Shown piece after piece: positions 17,996-26,437 of a DNA stretch of 39,486 nt; position 1 is the first letter of the stretch; every line of letters begins with the position of its first letter. A program made the position numbers and the translations under genes. The notes beneath the pieces are model-generated. The model had not been told where the DNA came from. It was given only the letters and a program-made list of their open reading frames with translations, and ran no database searches. Where the stretch lies: positions 1 through 39,486 of the forward strand of contig JAUNGB010000049.1 of assembly GCA_030524715.1 (NCBI GenBank), written 5' to 3'. This DNA comes from Eubacteriales bacterium (lineage in GTDB: Bacteria; Bacillota; Clostridia; Lachnospirales; Lachnospiraceae).

Positions 17996-18841
17996 TCAGC
18001 GATCAATCCGCAAAATGTGTCCGTTTTCGATCGTAACCTTTCCTTCTTTGAGAAGATGGCCCACGGCGCGCTTAAACGCGCCCTTGCTCAAAGAAAATTC
18101 CCTCTGAATGACTTCCGGGGACGCTTTGTCGTCAAAAGGAAGCGCTCCGGCAAATTCGTCAAGGACTTCAAGAACCGCTTCCGCGTCCTCATTGATCTGA
18201 AGATAAGCCTTCTGCCTGTCGCTGACGTTCATCTTTCCGTCTTCTTTAACCTCGGTCACACGCAGATCAAGAATCGTACCGGGACGATATTTCCCCTTGG
18301 CCTCCCGCGCGGGAATCAACGCGGAATATTTGTCGTCCACCGCCACAAAAACACCGAAATTCTCACTGATCTGGTATACTCTTCCCTTCACCTGATCGCC
18401 GGGCACATACGGCGTTCTGGTAGAAAGATATTGATAAACCTTCATCGTGGCGCAAAGGCGGCTGCTTTTATCCACATAAAGAGCCACCAGGCATTCCTCT
18501 CCCTCACGGACGCGCAGAGTCTGTTCGTGATAAGGAAGCAGCAAGTCCTTCTCCAGTCCCCAGTCAAGGAACGCGCCTATTTTTGTCACCTGCTTCACCT
18601 TCAGGACCGCCGTCTGGCCTACCTGAAAGGCCGGCTCCCTGGTCGTCGCGATCAAACGATCCTTGGAATCCTTATAAATAAATACCTCAAGGTTGTCTCC
18701 CTCTTTTGTCCCCTGGGGTACCTGTTTGGCCGGAAGGAGCACACGTTCCTCCGCCTCCGCATTCTTGTCTTCCGCTAAATATATCCCAAAATCTACGGTC
18801 CTGACCACCGTCAGAACCTGTTTCCTTCCTAATATAATCAT
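17996..18841 (-). CDS. cvfB: S1-domain RNA-binding protein, CvfB-like
   Basis: 281 residues. Three or four S1-type OB modules are visible (residues 1-62 with an IYLAEDK type strand, 73-135 with VKQVTKIGAFLDWGLEKDLL, 145-210 with GRVYQISENFGVFVAVDDKYSALIP), followed by a C-terminal winged helix (SKGAFKRAVGHLLKEGKVTI). This is the layout of CvfB/YitL, an RNA-binding virulence regulator in Firmicutes. AAGGAC precedes the ATG; a second AGGAGG about 40 bases upstream has no usable start after it. It heads the minus-strand block that runs into dnaE. Confidence 0.9.
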   Translation of the reverse strand: MIILGRKQVLTVVRTVDFGIYLAEDKNAEAEERVLLPAKQVPQGTKEGDNLEVFIYKDSKDRLIATTREPAFQVGQTAVLKVKQVTKIGAFLDWGLEKDLLLPYHEQTLRVREGEECLVALYVDKSSRLCATMKVYQYLSTRTPYVPGDQVKGRVYQISENFGVFVAVDDKYSALIPAREAKGKYRPGTILDLRVTEVKEDGKMNVSDRQKAYLQINEDAEAVLEVLDEFAGALPFDDKASPEVIQREFSLSKGAFKRAVGHLLKEGKVTIENGHILRIDR

Positions 18842-18900
18842 AGTCGTCCTTGTTAATATATTTAATTACTTAACTTTCCTCCTGTTTGATTTCGCTTATA

Positions 18901-18930
18901 AGTATATCACACCTGAAAGCCCGCCGTAAA
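18901..18930 (-). promoter_or_regulatory. Candidate promoter of the cvfB-dnaE block
   Basis: On the minus strand TTTACG (18930-18925) and TATACT (18906-18901) are 18 bases apart. A TG one base before the -10 makes it an extended -10. The leader would be about 55 bases. Confidence 0.5.
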
Positions 18931-18940
18931 CAAAATAAAC

Positions 18941-18967
18941 AAAAAGCTGCCGGACATCACCGACAGC
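18941..18967 (-). terminator. Intrinsic terminator after the small XRE gene
   Basis: The stem GCTGtCGG/CCGgCAGC (18967-18960 with 18953-18946) is followed on the minus strand by TTTTTG. A near-identical copy lies at 29751-29774 as part of the duplicated segment. Confidence 0.8.
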
Positions 18968-18976
18968 CTTACCTTT

Positions 18977-19016
18977 GTTATTCTTAGTTATTCTTAGTTA
19001 TTCTTGATTATTTTAG
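18977..19016. repeat. 10-bp tandem repeats behind the XRE gene
   Basis: Four units of 10 bases, GTTATTCTTA, GTTATTCTTA, GTTATTCTTG, ATTATTTTAG, lie between the XRE stop and its terminator. The partial second copy has three and a half units with a slightly different sequence at 29785-29820. The unit length is one helical turn. Confidence 0.85.
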
Positions 19017-19059
19017 ATAATTTGGGGTTATTATTGGCCGCTGCGCGTCCGGCAGACAT
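18994..19059 (-). CDS. Possible 21-residue peptide downstream of XRE gene
   Basis: An ATG 11 bases after the XRE stop opens a 21-codon frame, MSAGRAAANNNPKLSK followed by five more residues, basic and asparagine-rich. The tandem repeat encodes its last residues and the TAA. No good ribosome site is seen. The truncated second locus has only a 13-codon frame of different sequence at the same place, which argues against conservation. Confidence 0.2.
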   Translation of the reverse strand: MSAGRAAANNNPKLSKIIKNN

Positions 19060-19070
19060 TTTGTTTTCTT

Positions 19071-19322
19071 TTATACAAGCTCTTCCACTCCAAGCAGCGA
19101 TTCTACTTCCACGCCCAAAACCTTCGCAAACACAAACAGCTCATAATCCGCCACAAACCTCCTCCCGCTCTCAATCCTGCTGATACTGTCACGTTCCAGC
19201 ATAACGCCTTCCACCTGTATTCTCGCAGCGAGATCACTCTGGGACATTTCTCTCTGCACACGTATCTGGTGTATTTTTCTTCCGCTTACGTTCTTTTTTC
19301 CTTGGTAATCATAGATTTTCAT
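19071..19322 (-). CDS. Small XRE-family transcriptional regulator
   Basis: 83 residues from the ATG at 19322, preceded by CGGGGGATAT; a 27-codon upstream extension has no ribosome site. The single domain is a Cro/C1-type HTH at about residues 14-75: IHQIRVQREMSQSDLAARIQ is helices 1-2, RDSISRIESGRRFV the recognition helix and loop. No sensor domain is present, so it may act as a simple repressor. It is divergent from the two-component operon and could control it or itself. A truncated homologue lies at 29859-29941. Confidence 0.9.
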   Translation of the reverse strand: MKIYDYQGKKNVSGRKIHQIRVQREMSQSDLAARIQVEGVMLERDSISRIESGRRFVADYELFVFAKVLGVEVESLLGVEELV

Positions 19323-19638
19323 ATATCCCCCGAATTGTAAAGCGGATATTCCCATTCCGCTCTGATATGTGCTAAACATCTGCAATTTTCTTGACACTAA
19401 CACATATTCGGCGGAAAATTGTGTTAAAGGTCAGCATGGGCTATTTTTACTTGGTTTATTTTCCAATTTATGACTGATTCGTTCCTGTTCACACCCCCAA
19501 AACAGCCGCCCTCAAATGCCTTGACATAAATATCTATTCCGTATAAAATTATGCTTATGATTCCATTTTGTTTTTTTCTTATACGCCTTATTCCATTTTC
19601 CTATACAGTACGTTTCACACATTATCAGGGGGTTATAC
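19323..19638. promoter_or_regulatory. Divergent regulatory region, XRE / response regulator
   Basis: The rightward promoter is TTGACA (19521-19526), 17 bases, TAAAAT (19544-19549), a strong match. Two direct copies of ATTCCATTTT follow at 19560-19569 and 19590-19599, exactly 30 bases apart, a spacing that suits an AraC-type regulator binding one face of the helix. An inverted repeat AACACA/TGTGTT (19399-19404, 19420-19425) lies on the XRE side. No clear leftward promoter was found. The response-regulator ribosome site is AGGGGG at 19627-19632. Confidence 0.6.
19339..19363. repeat. Dispersed hairpin repeat, copy 2, upstream of XRE start
   Basis: AGCGGA-9 nt loop-TCCGCT (19341-19346 with 19356-19361) lies just before the XRE ribosome site. 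It matches the first hairpin of 31566-31590 at 22 of 25 bases. The second hairpin of the unit is absent. It could form in the XRE leader or act as an operator. Confidence 0.5.
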
Positions 19639-21246
19639 ATGAAAATTATTATTGCTGACGATGAACCTAAGATTTGTGACCTGATCGCCAGACTGGTAGA
19701 TTGGGATTCACTGGATATGGAAATTGTTTCCGTAGCTCATGACGGAATTGAGGCATTGACCGCAATTTCCCAATATAAACCGGATATTGTGATTACAGAT
19801 ATCCGTATGCCGGGATATGACGGCCTTGAGCTGATACGCCAGGGCCAGGAGTGCAGCCCTGAAACAGAATTTATAATCATCAGCGGCTACCGTCAGTTTG
19901 AATATGCCAAAAATGCCATTCATTACGGAGTGAAAAACTATCTTCTGAAACCAATTCAGAAAAATGAGCTTACAGATACTCTGACTAAACTCCGCAGCAA
20001 CTATGTCCAACGGCATTCCCGCATCTCAACTGAGGAACAATACCAACTCCTTATGGAGAACAGCCGCAACCAGAAGCGTTTGGAATTTCTACAGGAAATT
20101 CTTCTGAAAAATCCTGGTGTTTCTCACAGTTTTTCCGTGGAAACGGCCAACGCCGCCTATTCCTACTCTTTCCGTGAAGGAAGCTTCCAGATCGCAGTAA
20201 TCAAAATAGACGGACTAGATTCGACAGTTTCCACTGAAACCGATTACATCAATGATAAGATCCGCAGCTTCGTAAACAGAAGGCTGTCTGTGTACTGCTA
20301 TGATTCCTCATATATTTCAGAGGATTCTTTCTATTATATCCTTATGAACTATGAAGATACCAACTGTAAAGAAGTACGCGGCGCATTAAAAAAATTCCTC
20401 AATGAGCTTCTCTGTCAAAAAGAGGTGCTTCACCATATGAATGTAACGCTTGGTATCGGCAGTGTACAGAAATCTATCTCAGAAATTCCGCTTTCTGCCA
20501 AAATTGCCCTACTGACCGTAGAGCAGCGTCTTGTCTCCGGAACTAATATTCTGATCGACGAGACATATCTTACCCAGGCCGCTCCGGATAACACTGCTTT
20601 TCTGGATTTTTTCAAACGGTTTTCTGCTGCCATGGACCGTCTGAATGAAGCCGAAATGACAGACAGCTTTTCTATATTAAGGAAGCAATTATCACAGACG
20701 CCCAATCTTTCCGGCCATGAGATCCTGCAGAACGCCAAAGAGATCCTTCATCTTTACATGGTTTCCATGCAGAGGAATAATTTTACAATACCGGAAAAAG
20801 AACATTTTTTTAACAAGACTTACAAAGCGCTTATTAACCAGAGTTCCTGGCAAAGCATCCTGTCCCTTTTGTCCAAAACCATTCTGGACTCCTATCGGTC
20901 CAGCCGTGATATACGCACGCTGGAAGCCAACCGACCTATACGGGAAGCCAAAAATTACATTAAATCCAACCTGAAAGAGCCGTTATCCCTGGAACAGATC
21001 AGTTCTATCGCAGGATTTAACCCAAGCTATTTCAGTTCTCTCTTTAAAAAAGAAACAGGCATTACCTTCTCAGAATACGTTATCCAGGTAAGAATGGAAC
21101 GCGCCAAAGAGCTTCTTAAGGAAACCGACTGGAATATTTCCGTTATCTGCGAGGAGGTAGGTTACAGCGATTTAAAGAACTTCAACAAGAATTTTAAGAA
21201 ATATACAGGATTAAGGCCAAATGAATTCCGAAAAATATACAGTTGA
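19639..21246 (+). CDS. AraC-type response regulator (YesN family)
   Basis: 535 residues. The receiver domain (1-120) has acidic pair D7-D8, phospho-acceptor D54 in VITDIRMPGYDG, and K104 in LLKPIQ. A linker and helical middle domain (about 130-425) follow. The C-terminal AraC DNA-binding pair is at about 432-535 (LSLEQISSIAGFNPSYFSSLFKKETGITFSEYV as two helix-turn-helix units, written in parts here). Phosphorylated by the neighbouring kinase, it should activate sugar transport genes. The likely target is the converging polyol operon, or its own promoter. The kinase gene starts inside its 3' end. Confidence 0.95.
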   Translation: MKIIIADDEPKICDLIARLVDWDSLDMEIVSVAHDGIEALTAISQYKPDIVITDIRMPGYDGLELIRQGQECSPETEFIIISGYRQFEYAKNAIHYGVKNYLLKPIQKNELTDTLTKLRSNYVQRHSRISTEEQYQLLMENSRNQKRLEFLQEILLKNPGVSHSFSVETANAAYSYSFREGSFQIAVIKIDGLDSTVSTETDYINDKIRSFVNRRLSVYCYDSSYISEDSFYYILMNYEDTNCKEVRGALKKFLNELLCQKEVLHHMNVTLGIGSVQKSISEIPLSAKIALLTVEQRLVSGTNILIDETYLTQAAPDNTAFLDFFKRFSAAMDRLNEAEMTDSFSILRKQLSQTPNLSGHEILQNAKEILHLYMVSMQRNNFTIPEKEHFFNKTYKALINQSSWQSILSLLSKTILDSYRSSRDIRTLEANRPIREAKNYIKSNLKEPLSLEQISSIAGFNPSYFSSLFKKETGITFSEYVIQVRMERAKELLKETDWNISVICEEVGYSDLKNFNKNFKKYTGLRPNEFRKIYS

Positions 21247-22282
21247 TAAACAAAGCTTTTTCACAGGTTCACCCAAAAGATACCTTAGTACCCAAATCCG
21301 GAACTGGATGATAGCCGCCCTGCTGTTCTGTGCTGTCCTTTTGGGTATCCTGGCCTGTCTCACCGTCAGGCACAGGTTTTCCGGCAGAATTTTCATGATA
21401 ATCCTCCTTGTTTTTATCTGCCTCTGTCTTACCGCATACTTTTTTATTGCCCGTAAGGCGACCAAAATATCAGATACTATTCAGGACACACTGAACAGCT
21501 ATAGTCCAGAGGATATTTTTCAGGAGGATTTATCGGTCAATCCGGAGGTGGATCTGCTTTTTTCTACTCTGAACGAACGCTTCAACAAAACAAAATATCT
21601 GGATCTGTCCCAAAAACAGGCGCAATATCTTGCCCTTCAGAACCAGATCAATCCGCACTTTCTGTATAACACGCTGGAATGTATCCGCAGCGAGGCTGTC
21701 TGCGAGGGAATCGAAAGTGTTGCGATCATGACGGAAACGCTCTCCACCTTCTTCAGATATACCATATCCAATATCGACAAACTGGTGACGATCGAAGATG
21801 AGCTGAACAATATTGATAATTACTACCGGATACAGCACTACCGTTTTGGGGATAAGCTCAGCCTGACTGTCAGCTATGACACTGACTGTGAAATAAATAT
21901 TCCCGGTCTTTTTATGCCTAAGCTTATTCTCCAGCCAATTGTGGAAAACGCCATTTATCATGGTCTGGAGCCAAAGGTGGGAAAAGGAAGCCTGCAGATA
22001 AAAATCAACTGCAATACCGATTATCTGATCATAAACATTATTGACGACGGCCTTGGAATGGAAAAGGAAGCCCTCGACCGCCTGAACCGGCGCCTTTTAA
22101 AGAATATTCTTTATAATAATGACGACCACTCTTCATCCAAGGGCGGTATTGCCGTTACTAACGTAAATAACCGGATCAAGCTCCTTTTCGGGGAACGCTA
22201 CGGAATCCATATCCACAGCACCAAAAATGTCGGAACAGATGTGGAAATCACACTTCCGGTTATTTTAAAGGGGAACTCATGA
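21221..22282 (+). CDS. Sensor histidine kinase (YesM/LytS type) without ectodomain
   Basis: 353 residues, overlapping the regulator gene by 26 bases. Two membrane helices (about 29-49 and 56-76) are only six residues apart, so almost nothing is exposed outside, unlike usual YesM proteins with about 250 outer residues. The dimerisation/phosphorylation motif is QNQINPHFLYNTLE with H146; the ATPase has LQPIVENAIYHG (N243), DDGLGM (275-280) and the GGIAVTNV box. It should be enzymatically active. The stimulus must therefore arise within the membrane, in the cytosol, or from a partner. The pseudo-ATPase encoded next, or the sugar transporter, is the obvious candidate. Confidence 0.92.
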   Translation: MNSEKYTVDKQSFFTGSPKRYLSTQIRNWMIAALLFCAVLLGILACLTVRHRFSGRIFMIILLVFICLCLTAYFFIARKATKISDTIQDTLNSYSPEDIFQEDLSVNPEVDLLFSTLNERFNKTKYLDLSQKQAQYLALQNQINPHFLYNTLECIRSEAVCEGIESVAIMTETLSTFFRYTISNIDKLVTIEDELNNIDNYYRIQHYRFGDKLSLTVSYDTDCEINIPGLFMPKLILQPIVENAIYHGLEPKVGKGSLQIKINCNTDYLIINIIDDGLGMEKEALDRLNRRLLKNILYNNDDHSSSKGGIAVTNVNNRIKLLFGERYGIHIHSTKNVGTDVEITLPVILKGNS

Positions 22283-23697
22283 AAAAAGAAATTTTTCGGA
22301 TGATCAATGTCATCACCAACAGCCCGGATGCCGCCAATCTGGATGATATGAATCTTTACATTCACTTAGGGGAAATTATCGGTCTGATTCCGATCAATGG
22401 AATTGGCATAGAGGTCTTTTTAAATATGTTTACCGATACGCTTCCCATAAAATTCGGGAAGATCTATATTAACAACAAGCCCCTCAACAACCGCCAGCCA
22501 AGCAAGCAGCAATTAAATAAAATCTATATCCTCAATCAGCAGCGGAAGCTGGTTGAAAGTCTGTCTGTTCTGGAAAATATTTATGTTTTGAACAGCCTTC
22601 CCTTCCGCGGCATAATCCACAAGGAGCCATTGCTGCGCCAATATGCCTGGCTTATGGAGGATCTGGATTTTCATGTATCTCCTGACGCCCGCTGTGAACG
22701 GCTCTCGGAATATGAGCGCTGTGCCGTCGAAATCCTGAAAGCGATCACCCAGGGCGCCAAGCTGATCATTCTTTACGGTATGAGCGATATTATGGGGGCG
22801 GGAGATTTGGCACGCTTTAAGGATTTTCTGACCGCCGTATCCAGAAAAAATTATTCATTTCTGTATATCTGCGACCGCTGCGAGGAATCCGTCTCCTTTT
22901 GTGATAGAATTATTTATATGAAAGACGGCAAAGACATCCAAAGCTTCGACCGTCATGAACTTAGTTCTCCCAGGCACCTGAAATTTTCATATTCCCTGCA
23001 GTCGGCGGATCCTTTGGTAAAACCCGATCATATGGTTCCTTCCCTCCGTATCCGGCATTTGCCCACAGAGGTCTGCGAAGAATTCTGTTTTGACATTAAT
23101 CAGGGAGAATGTCTGGTCCTTTATGATGAAACCAAAGACCTTCACAGGGAATTTATGGATACGATCCGCAATAACCACGGAAATCTCAAAAATCTTTTCT
23201 GTATACTGGAAGCGCATTCCCCGTCCTTCCGCGGTTTGGAAAACTCTGTGGGCACGCAGATCGCTGTGATCGGAGAAAATCCGTTATCGACCATGCTTTT
23301 TTACAATATGAGCTACATTGATAATCTCTGTATCCGTATGGAAAGCAAGCTAAAACGCATCCGCATCCCAAAAGCAGTAAAAGAAAGCATCCGGGCAGAA
23401 TACCACGCGGTTATCGGAGACGATATTTATGCAGATTCCCTGCTCGGACTCAGCGCCGATTCTCTGTACAATCTTATTTATTACCGCGTTGCGCTGATCA
23501 ATCCCAAGGCCGTATTTATTATTCAGCCTTTTTATAACACAGATATCTATACAAAAAAGCATATCCGCGGTTTGATCCGCATGCTTCAGGAAAAAAAGAT
23601 TTCCGTGATCATTCTTTCCGCTGACCTGCAGGACAGTTCTGCCATTGCCAACCGCTGCCTGATCCTGGAAAACGGCAGGATCCGTCCTGAGTCATAA
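22279..23697 (+). CDS. Catalytically dead tandem ABC ATPase (pseudo-RbsA) in the two-component operon
   Basis: 472 residues, ATGA overlap with the kinase. It aligns along its whole length with a sugar-ABC ATPase of the RbsA/MglA type, two nucleotide domains in one chain, like the true one at 24808-26298. Every catalytic motif is lost. The first P-loop reads GLIPINGIGIEV (35-46) with isoleucine for the lysine; Walker B LIILYGMSD lacks D and E; the H-loop histidine is aspartate (D199); the signature is RLSEYERCAVEI. The second half has GECLVLYDETKD and LSADSLYNLIYYRV. The frame is intact and codon use normal, so it is not a decaying pseudogene. I infer a structural or signalling subunit that links transporter and kinase. 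Confidence 0.85.
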   Translation: MKKEIFRMINVITNSPDAANLDDMNLYIHLGEIIGLIPINGIGIEVFLNMFTDTLPIKFGKIYINNKPLNNRQPSKQQLNKIYILNQQRKLVESLSVLENIYVLNSLPFRGIIHKEPLLRQYAWLMEDLDFHVSPDARCERLSEYERCAVEILKAITQGAKLIILYGMSDIMGAGDLARFKDFLTAVSRKNYSFLYICDRCEESVSFCDRIIYMKDGKDIQSFDRHELSSPRHLKFSYSLQSADPLVKPDHMVPSLRIRHLPTEVCEEFCFDINQGECLVLYDETKDLHREFMDTIRNNHGNLKNLFCILEAHSPSFRGLENSVGTQIAVIGENPLSTMLFYNMSYIDNLCIRMESKLKRIRIPKAVKESIRAEYHAVIGDDIYADSLLGLSADSLYNLIYYRVALINPKAVFIIQPFYNTDIYTKKHIRGLIRMLQEKKISVIILSADLQDSSAIANRCLILENGRIRPES

Positions 23698-23701
23698 GCA
23701 G

Positions 23702-23737
23702 AAAAAACTGCTCCGGGGCAAATCGGAGCAGTTTTTT
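23702..23737. terminator. Bidirectional terminator between convergent operons
   Basis: A 14-bp perfect stem, AAAAAACTGCTCCG and its complement (23702-23715, 23724-23737), ends in six Ts on the right and six As on the left. It can terminate both the two-component operon and the polyol operon. Confidence 0.93.
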
Positions 23738-23760
23738 CAGGAGGAATTTCCTGTAATTTA

Positions 23761-24723
23761 TCAAGCGATGATCTTTACTTTTTTTCTGACCTTCACATAC
23801 TGCAGGCTGTCCAATATTACTGCAAAGATCAATACCAGACCCTTTACCATTTTCTGCATAAACGGACTCATTCCTGCCATGGACATTCCATTGCTTAAAA
23901 CACCGATGACCAGAATACCCGCAAAAGCTTTTCCAATATTTCCCTTTCCTCCGTTCAGGCTGACTCCGCCCAATACACAGCCGGTAAGAACATCCATTTC
24001 ATAACCGTCGCCTGCGCTTGGCTGGCCGCTTCCGATACGGCCCAGCATAACGATTCCGGCAATCCCTACCAAAAAGCCGCAGAAGGTATAGGCGAGGATT
24101 CTGATACGGTTGGAATTGATCCCGGAGAGATTTGCCGCATCCTCATTGCTGCCGATGGCATAGAAGTATCTTCCCAGATATGTTTTTGACAAAATGAAAT
24201 AGCCCGCCAGAATAATAATGACCATGATCAGCGCCGACACCGGAATCACACCTGCAATATAGGTCTGGCCGATCCATTTCAGGGAATCCGGTATTCCATA
24301 TACCGGAAGGCCTCCGCAGAGCGTGTAAGTAAATCCATACAGAAAAATCTGCATACCCAGAGTCATGATCAACGGCGGGACTTTAATTTCCGCAATAATT
24401 ACGCCGTTAAGAAATCCGATACCTGTTGCAATAACCATTGCCAGAAGCATGGATACCCATACCGGGAGCTTTGCCTGTGTTACAAACATACTGATACAGA
24501 CGACTACCAGGGAAACGCCGGAGCCCATGGACAATTCAATTCCTCCGGTCAGCAATACAAAAGTCATACCCACAGACAGAATAGCCATAACCGCAATCTG
24601 CTTTGAAATATTGATCATGTTTCTTCCTGTGAGAAAGGCCGGGTTCAAGATAGTAAATATCACAACCAAGATTACCAGAATAAATACAACTCCATATTTT
24701 TTAAATAAATCCAAAAATTTCAT
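23761..24723 (-). CDS. Sugar ABC transporter permease (RbsC-like)
   Basis: 320 residues, about nine or ten membrane helices, BPD_transp_2 family. The conserved cytosolic loop GSNEDAANLSGINSNRIRILAYTFCGFLVG (given in parts) and GGVSLNGGKGN are typical. It pairs as a homodimer with the RbsA-like ATPase. AGGAGGG precedes the start. It is the last gene of the polyol operon, in front of the shared terminator. Confidence 0.93.
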   Translation of the reverse strand: MKFLDLFKKYGVVFILVILVVIFTILNPAFLTGRNMINISKQIAVMAILSVGMTFVLLTGGIELSMGSGVSLVVVCISMFVTQAKLPVWVSMLLAMVIATGIGFLNGVIIAEIKVPPLIMTLGMQIFLYGFTYTLCGGLPVYGIPDSLKWIGQTYIAGVIPVSALIMVIIILAGYFILSKTYLGRYFYAIGSNEDAANLSGINSNRIRILAYTFCGFLVGIAGIVMLGRIGSGQPSAGDGYEMDVLTGCVLGGVSLNGGKGNIGKAFAGILVIGVLSNGMSMAGMSPFMQKMVKGLVLIFAVILDSLQYVKVRKKVKIIA

Positions 24724-24807
24724 AATACTAACCCTCCTGTTGGTTTGCCGGATCCGTGCTTCATATCCCGGCTTTCTGCGGATACGACGCCGGATAAACT
24801 TTCCTTT

Positions 24808-26298
24808 TTACTGAATGCCTGACGCATACTGCATAACAGTTTCCTGACTAAATTCATCTCTTGATAATTCCTTCATCATATTTCCTTCATGAAGCACCAG
24901 CAGTCTTTCCGACATCCCCAGAAGCTCTTCCATCTCTGAAGAGATCAGGACAATCGCAATCCCCTGCTCTGACAATTCATTCATCAGCTTATAGATCTCC
25001 TGCTTTGCGCCTACATCCACGCCTCTGGTGGGTTCATCCATGAAAATCACCTTACATTTTGCCGCAAGCCATTTTGCCAGGACCACCTTCTGTTGGTTTC
25101 CTCCGCTTAAAGAATTTGCGGATACATCCAGCGACGGAGTTTTGATCCGAAGGATATCTTTTTGTTCTTCCGCGATCTGATACTCTTTCTTTCTGTCTAT
25201 AACGGACATTTTGGAAATACGTTTCAGTATCGGAAGCGAAATATTCGTGCATATGCTGTCCTCTAAAAGAAGCCCCTGACGTTTTCTGTCTTCTGTGACA
25301 AATCCCATACCGGCTTCCACCGCATCCTTGGGATGCCGTATTCTGATTTCCTGTCCATTCAGATAGGTATGGCCGCCGTTCATAATATCCGCGCCGAAAA
25401 TCGCACGGATCAGTTCCGTCCTGCCTGCGCCCACCAGACCGCCGATACCCAGAATTTCTCCTGCTCGCACGGTAAAGGAAATATCATGAACCTTATCTGC
25501 AATAATATTTTTTGCTTCAAATACCACTTCACCGATTTTATGATTTCTTTTCGGGTATTCAAAGGACATTTCACGTCCTACCATATAGGCGATCAGCTTA
25601 TCTGTATTCATATTTTTAATATCATCTGTGATGATCTTCTTTCCGTCTCTAAGAACCGTTACGCGGTCGCCAATCCTGAACAATTCATTCAGGCGGTGAG
25701 AAATATAGATAATGGTATATCCCTGCTTCTTCAGATCCAGAACCATATCCAGAAGCTTATCCACTTCATCCTCTGTCAGCGGCGCCGTAGGCTCGTCTAA
25801 AATTAAAACACTGATATCTCTTGACAAAGCTTTTGCGATTTCCACAAATTGCATATAAGAGACTGTTAAATCCTTGACAGCCTTCTTACAATCAATGTTG
25901 ACCTTCATTTTCCGGAATATTTCCTGCGTCTTCTTTTCCACGGTTTTCATGTCCGCCATTCCTCTTTTACGGATTTCATTGCCGAGAAAAACATTTTCGG
26001 CTACAGATAAATCTTCAGCAAGATTAAATTCCTGATATACAACCTCAATTCCCAAATCCTTGGAAAGCTTTGGGGTCATGGTATTATATACCCTCCCCAT
26101 AAATTCGATCGTCCCGGAATCCGGCTCGTTCGCCCCGGAGATCATTTTAATAAAGGTAGATTTCCCGGCTCCGTTTTCTCCTATAATACAATGGATCTCC
26201 CTCTGGCGGAAATCAATGGAGACATCATCCAAAGCCTGAACTCCCGGGTATTTTTTTGAGATGTTTTTTAATGATAATACAATTTTCTCTTCTGGCAT
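24808..26298 (-). CDS. Sugar ABC transporter ATP-binding protein (RbsA/MglA-like)
   Basis: 496 residues with two nucleotide-binding halves. The first has Walker A GENGAGKST (40-48), Q-loop in VYQEFNLAEDLS, Walker B VLILDEPTAPLTEDE, and H-loop YISHRLNEL. The second, as usual for the family, has a relaxed P-loop (GLVGAGRTELIR) with LSGGNQQKVVLAKWL and VIFMDEPTRGVDVGAK. It drives sugar or polyol uptake through the RbsC-like permease. The pseudo-RbsA across the terminator aligns with it motif by motif, so it serves as the comparison that shows what was lost there. Confidence 0.95.
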   Translation of the reverse strand: MPEEKIVLSLKNISKKYPGVQALDDVSIDFRQREIHCIIGENGAGKSTFIKMISGANEPDSGTIEFMGRVYNTMTPKLSKDLGIEVVYQEFNLAEDLSVAENVFLGNEIRKRGMADMKTVEKKTQEIFRKMKVNIDCKKAVKDLTVSYMQFVEIAKALSRDISVLILDEPTAPLTEDEVDKLLDMVLDLKKQGYTIIYISHRLNELFRIGDRVTVLRDGKKIITDDIKNMNTDKLIAYMVGREMSFEYPKRNHKIGEVVFEAKNIIADKVHDISFTVRAGEILGIGGLVGAGRTELIRAIFGADIMNGGHTYLNGQEIRIRHPKDAVEAGMGFVTEDRKRQGLLLEDSICTNISLPILKRISKMSVIDRKKEYQIAEEQKDILRIKTPSLDVSANSLSGGNQQKVVLAKWLAAKCKVIFMDEPTRGVDVGAKQEIYKLMNELSEQGIAIVLISSEMEELLGMSERLLVLHEGNMMKELSRDEFSQETVMQYASGIQ

Positions 26299-26371
26299 AT
26301 TTGCCTCCCCACAAAATAGAGTAACTTTCTAAAACAGATAAATAATACAAAAATCAGCAAATTCTCTTTCC

Positions 26372-26394
26372 TCCTCCGGAAAATTTCCGGAGGA
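26372..26394 (-). other. Hairpin between binding protein and ATPase genes
   Basis: TCCTCCGG/CCGGAGGA stems with a 7-base loop lie 44 bases downstream of the binding-protein stop, without a T-run. It probably blocks 3' exonuclease so that the binding protein is made in excess, or limits read-through into the ATPase gene. Confidence 0.55.
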
Positions 26395-26437
26395 AGAACC
26401 GTTTAAAGCTAAAAATTCCCCAAATACTTCTGTTGAC

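Noticed and set aside
22279-23697. Functional ABC ATPase
   Set aside because: Both Walker A motifs, Walker B and the H-loop lack catalytic residues, so ATP hydrolysis is very unlikely.
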